A DNA stretch of 64,000 bases, from assembly GCA_026018925.1 (NCBI GenBank), contig JAKSZU010000138.1, positions 248,001 to 312,000 on the forward strand, given 5' to 3'. Position 1 is the first letter of the stretch. Each line of letters opens with the position of its first letter. The notes below the pieces were generated by a model that saw only the letters and a list, made by a program, of their open reading frames with translations, searched no databases and was not told where the DNA came from. This stretch comes from Tupaia tana. Taxonomy: Eukaryota > Chordata > Mammalia > Scandentia > Tupaiidae. A program made the translations under genes and the position numbers. Below, one piece after another: positions 63,379 to 64,000 of this stretch.

Positions 63379-64000
63379 GAGACCTCAGAGACACAGGGAC
63401 AGGGATAGAAGGCCAGAGGGGCTCCCTACCGCACTAGGTTCGCTTGCTGGAGGCTGAATTATGAGTAGAAAATCTTCATTTCTCCTGTGCCTGAAATATC
63501 TAGTTTCCAGTATCCATGTGGATTCTTCTCAGAGAATGGCTCAACTCTCCTGCCTGGAGAAAGGAGCAGAAGGGCTTATTAACAAAACAAAAGATGGAGC
63601 TGAGAGCCAGAGAGAAATTCTACCTTTAAAAAAATCTTAAAAATAAAAATTACCAAAACCAAATGAGGAGACAGGAGCAGAGAGAGACAGAGACCTCAGA
63701 GACACAGGGACAGGGGATAGAAGGCCATAGGGGCTCCCTACCACACTAGCTTTGCTTGCTGGAGGCTGAATTATGAGTAGAAAATCTTCATTTCTCCTGT
63801 GCCTGAAATATCTAGTTCCCAGTATCCATGTGGATTCTTCTCAGAGAATGGCTCAACTCTCCTGCCTGGGAGAAAGGTGCAGAAGGGCTTATTAACAAAA
63901 CAAAAGATGGAGCTGAGAGCCAGAGAGAAATTCTACTTTTAAAAAAATCGTAAAAAGGAAAAAATTACCAAAAAAATTGAGGAGACAGGAGCAGAGAGAG
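63379..64000 (+). repeat. Trimer T, edge copy 2 (2 monomers, cut by window end)
   Basis: It repeats the first two monomers of the preceding trimer with few single-base differences (gcctggagaaagg near 63555, aaaaccaaatg near 63657, caggggatag near 63711, ggaaaaaattacc near 63958). The last monomer lacks about three bases of a full unit because the window ends, so the array continues to the right. Confidence 0.87.

Larger units (their letters stand above)
1..64000 (+). repeat. Satellite DNA array, ~312-bp monomer, about 205 copies
   Basis: The same ~312-bp unit recurs head to tail over the whole window. The landmark gtatccatgtgg was followed at 132, 445, 757, 1069, 1381, 1693 and onward at spacings mostly of 311-313 bp (extremes 311-316), and block lengths sum to about 205 units. 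All units lie in one orientation, and no foreign DNA interrupts them. Monomers usually differ from the consensus at a few to perhaps 15 positions, and the A-runs vary in length. The consensus has GC about 44% and one CpG against about 15 expected. Both edges are inside the array. A centromeric or pericentromeric role is inferred from size, homogeneity and HOR structure and is not shown directly. I do not recognise the family. Confidence 0.97.

Noticed and set aside
1..64000. CENP-B box
   Set aside because: The core TTCG....A..CGGG needs two CpGs about 8 bases apart. The only consensus CpG is in atcgtaaaaagg, which lacks CGGG. I saw no monomer variant that matches.
1..64000. CRISPR array
   Set aside because: The 312-bp units are contiguous and similar along their whole length. 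There are no short repeats with unique spacers and no cas genes.
1..64000. Alpha satellite or another known centromere repeat
   Set aside because: The period is 312 bp, not 171 or 340, and I recognise no sequence similarity. A Dfam search is needed for other families.
1..64000. Transposon or LTR origin of the monomer
   Set aside because: There are no terminal inverted repeats, target duplications, primer-binding site or polypurine tract next to a TG...CA boundary. The A-rich segment is internal to the unit and not a retroposon tail that can be recognised.
1..64000. Bacterial or viral accessory region
   Set aside because: There are no genes on either strand. CpG depletion and the megasatellite structure fit eukaryotic heterochromatin instead.

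Overview
The window is one uninterrupted satellite DNA array. From base 1 to base 64000 it holds about 205 head-to-tail copies of a single ~312-bp monomer, all in the same orientation. I find no protein-coding gene, RNA gene, transposon insertion, CRISPR array or unique sequence. A consensus read by eye has about 36% A, 19% C, 25% G and 20% T (GC about 44%, purines about 61% on the + strand). It contains one CpG, where base composition predicts about 15. That depletion, the AT-rich tracts and the array size point to a eukaryotic, probably vertebrate, heterochromatic or centromeric/pericentromeric satellite. I do not recognise the family and cannot name the species. Both window edges lie inside the array, so its true size is unknown.

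Layout (monomers numbered from the phase starting gagacctcag, monomer 1 at base 1). Left domain, about 1-22.4 kb: higher-order repeats (HORs) dominate. A ~12-monomer HOR-A occurs at 1562-5309, 5310-8117 and 10300-14984, each copy with different gains or losses. A 12-monomer HOR-B occurs twice in tandem (14985-18724 and 18725-22463) with only a handful of differences visible. Middle, about 22.4-32 kb: more heterogeneous monomers with no clean tandem HOR. Right domain, about 32-64 kb: a different set of variants arranged as a 10-mer, a recurrent 3- to 5-monomer module (Q), a 6-mer, a 12-mer (HOR-D), a 4-mer and a trimer at the right edge. Diagnostic variants are domain-specific. An AATAAA-creating variant is confined to 2.4-20.6 kb, and a CTC-insertion variant to 33.4-61.5 kb.

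How it works: there are no genes acting together. The visible biology is array evolution. Unequal exchange and gene conversion have made nested HORs of changing multiplicity, chimeric monomers at block junctions and very recent duplications. Each monomer carries a cluster of roughly helically spaced A-tracts, a purine-rich stretch and a 12-bp near-palindrome that becomes a perfect CACGTG-centred palindrome in a few monomers. The many short open frames on both strands are by-products of a monomer length divisible by three and are not annotated as genes.
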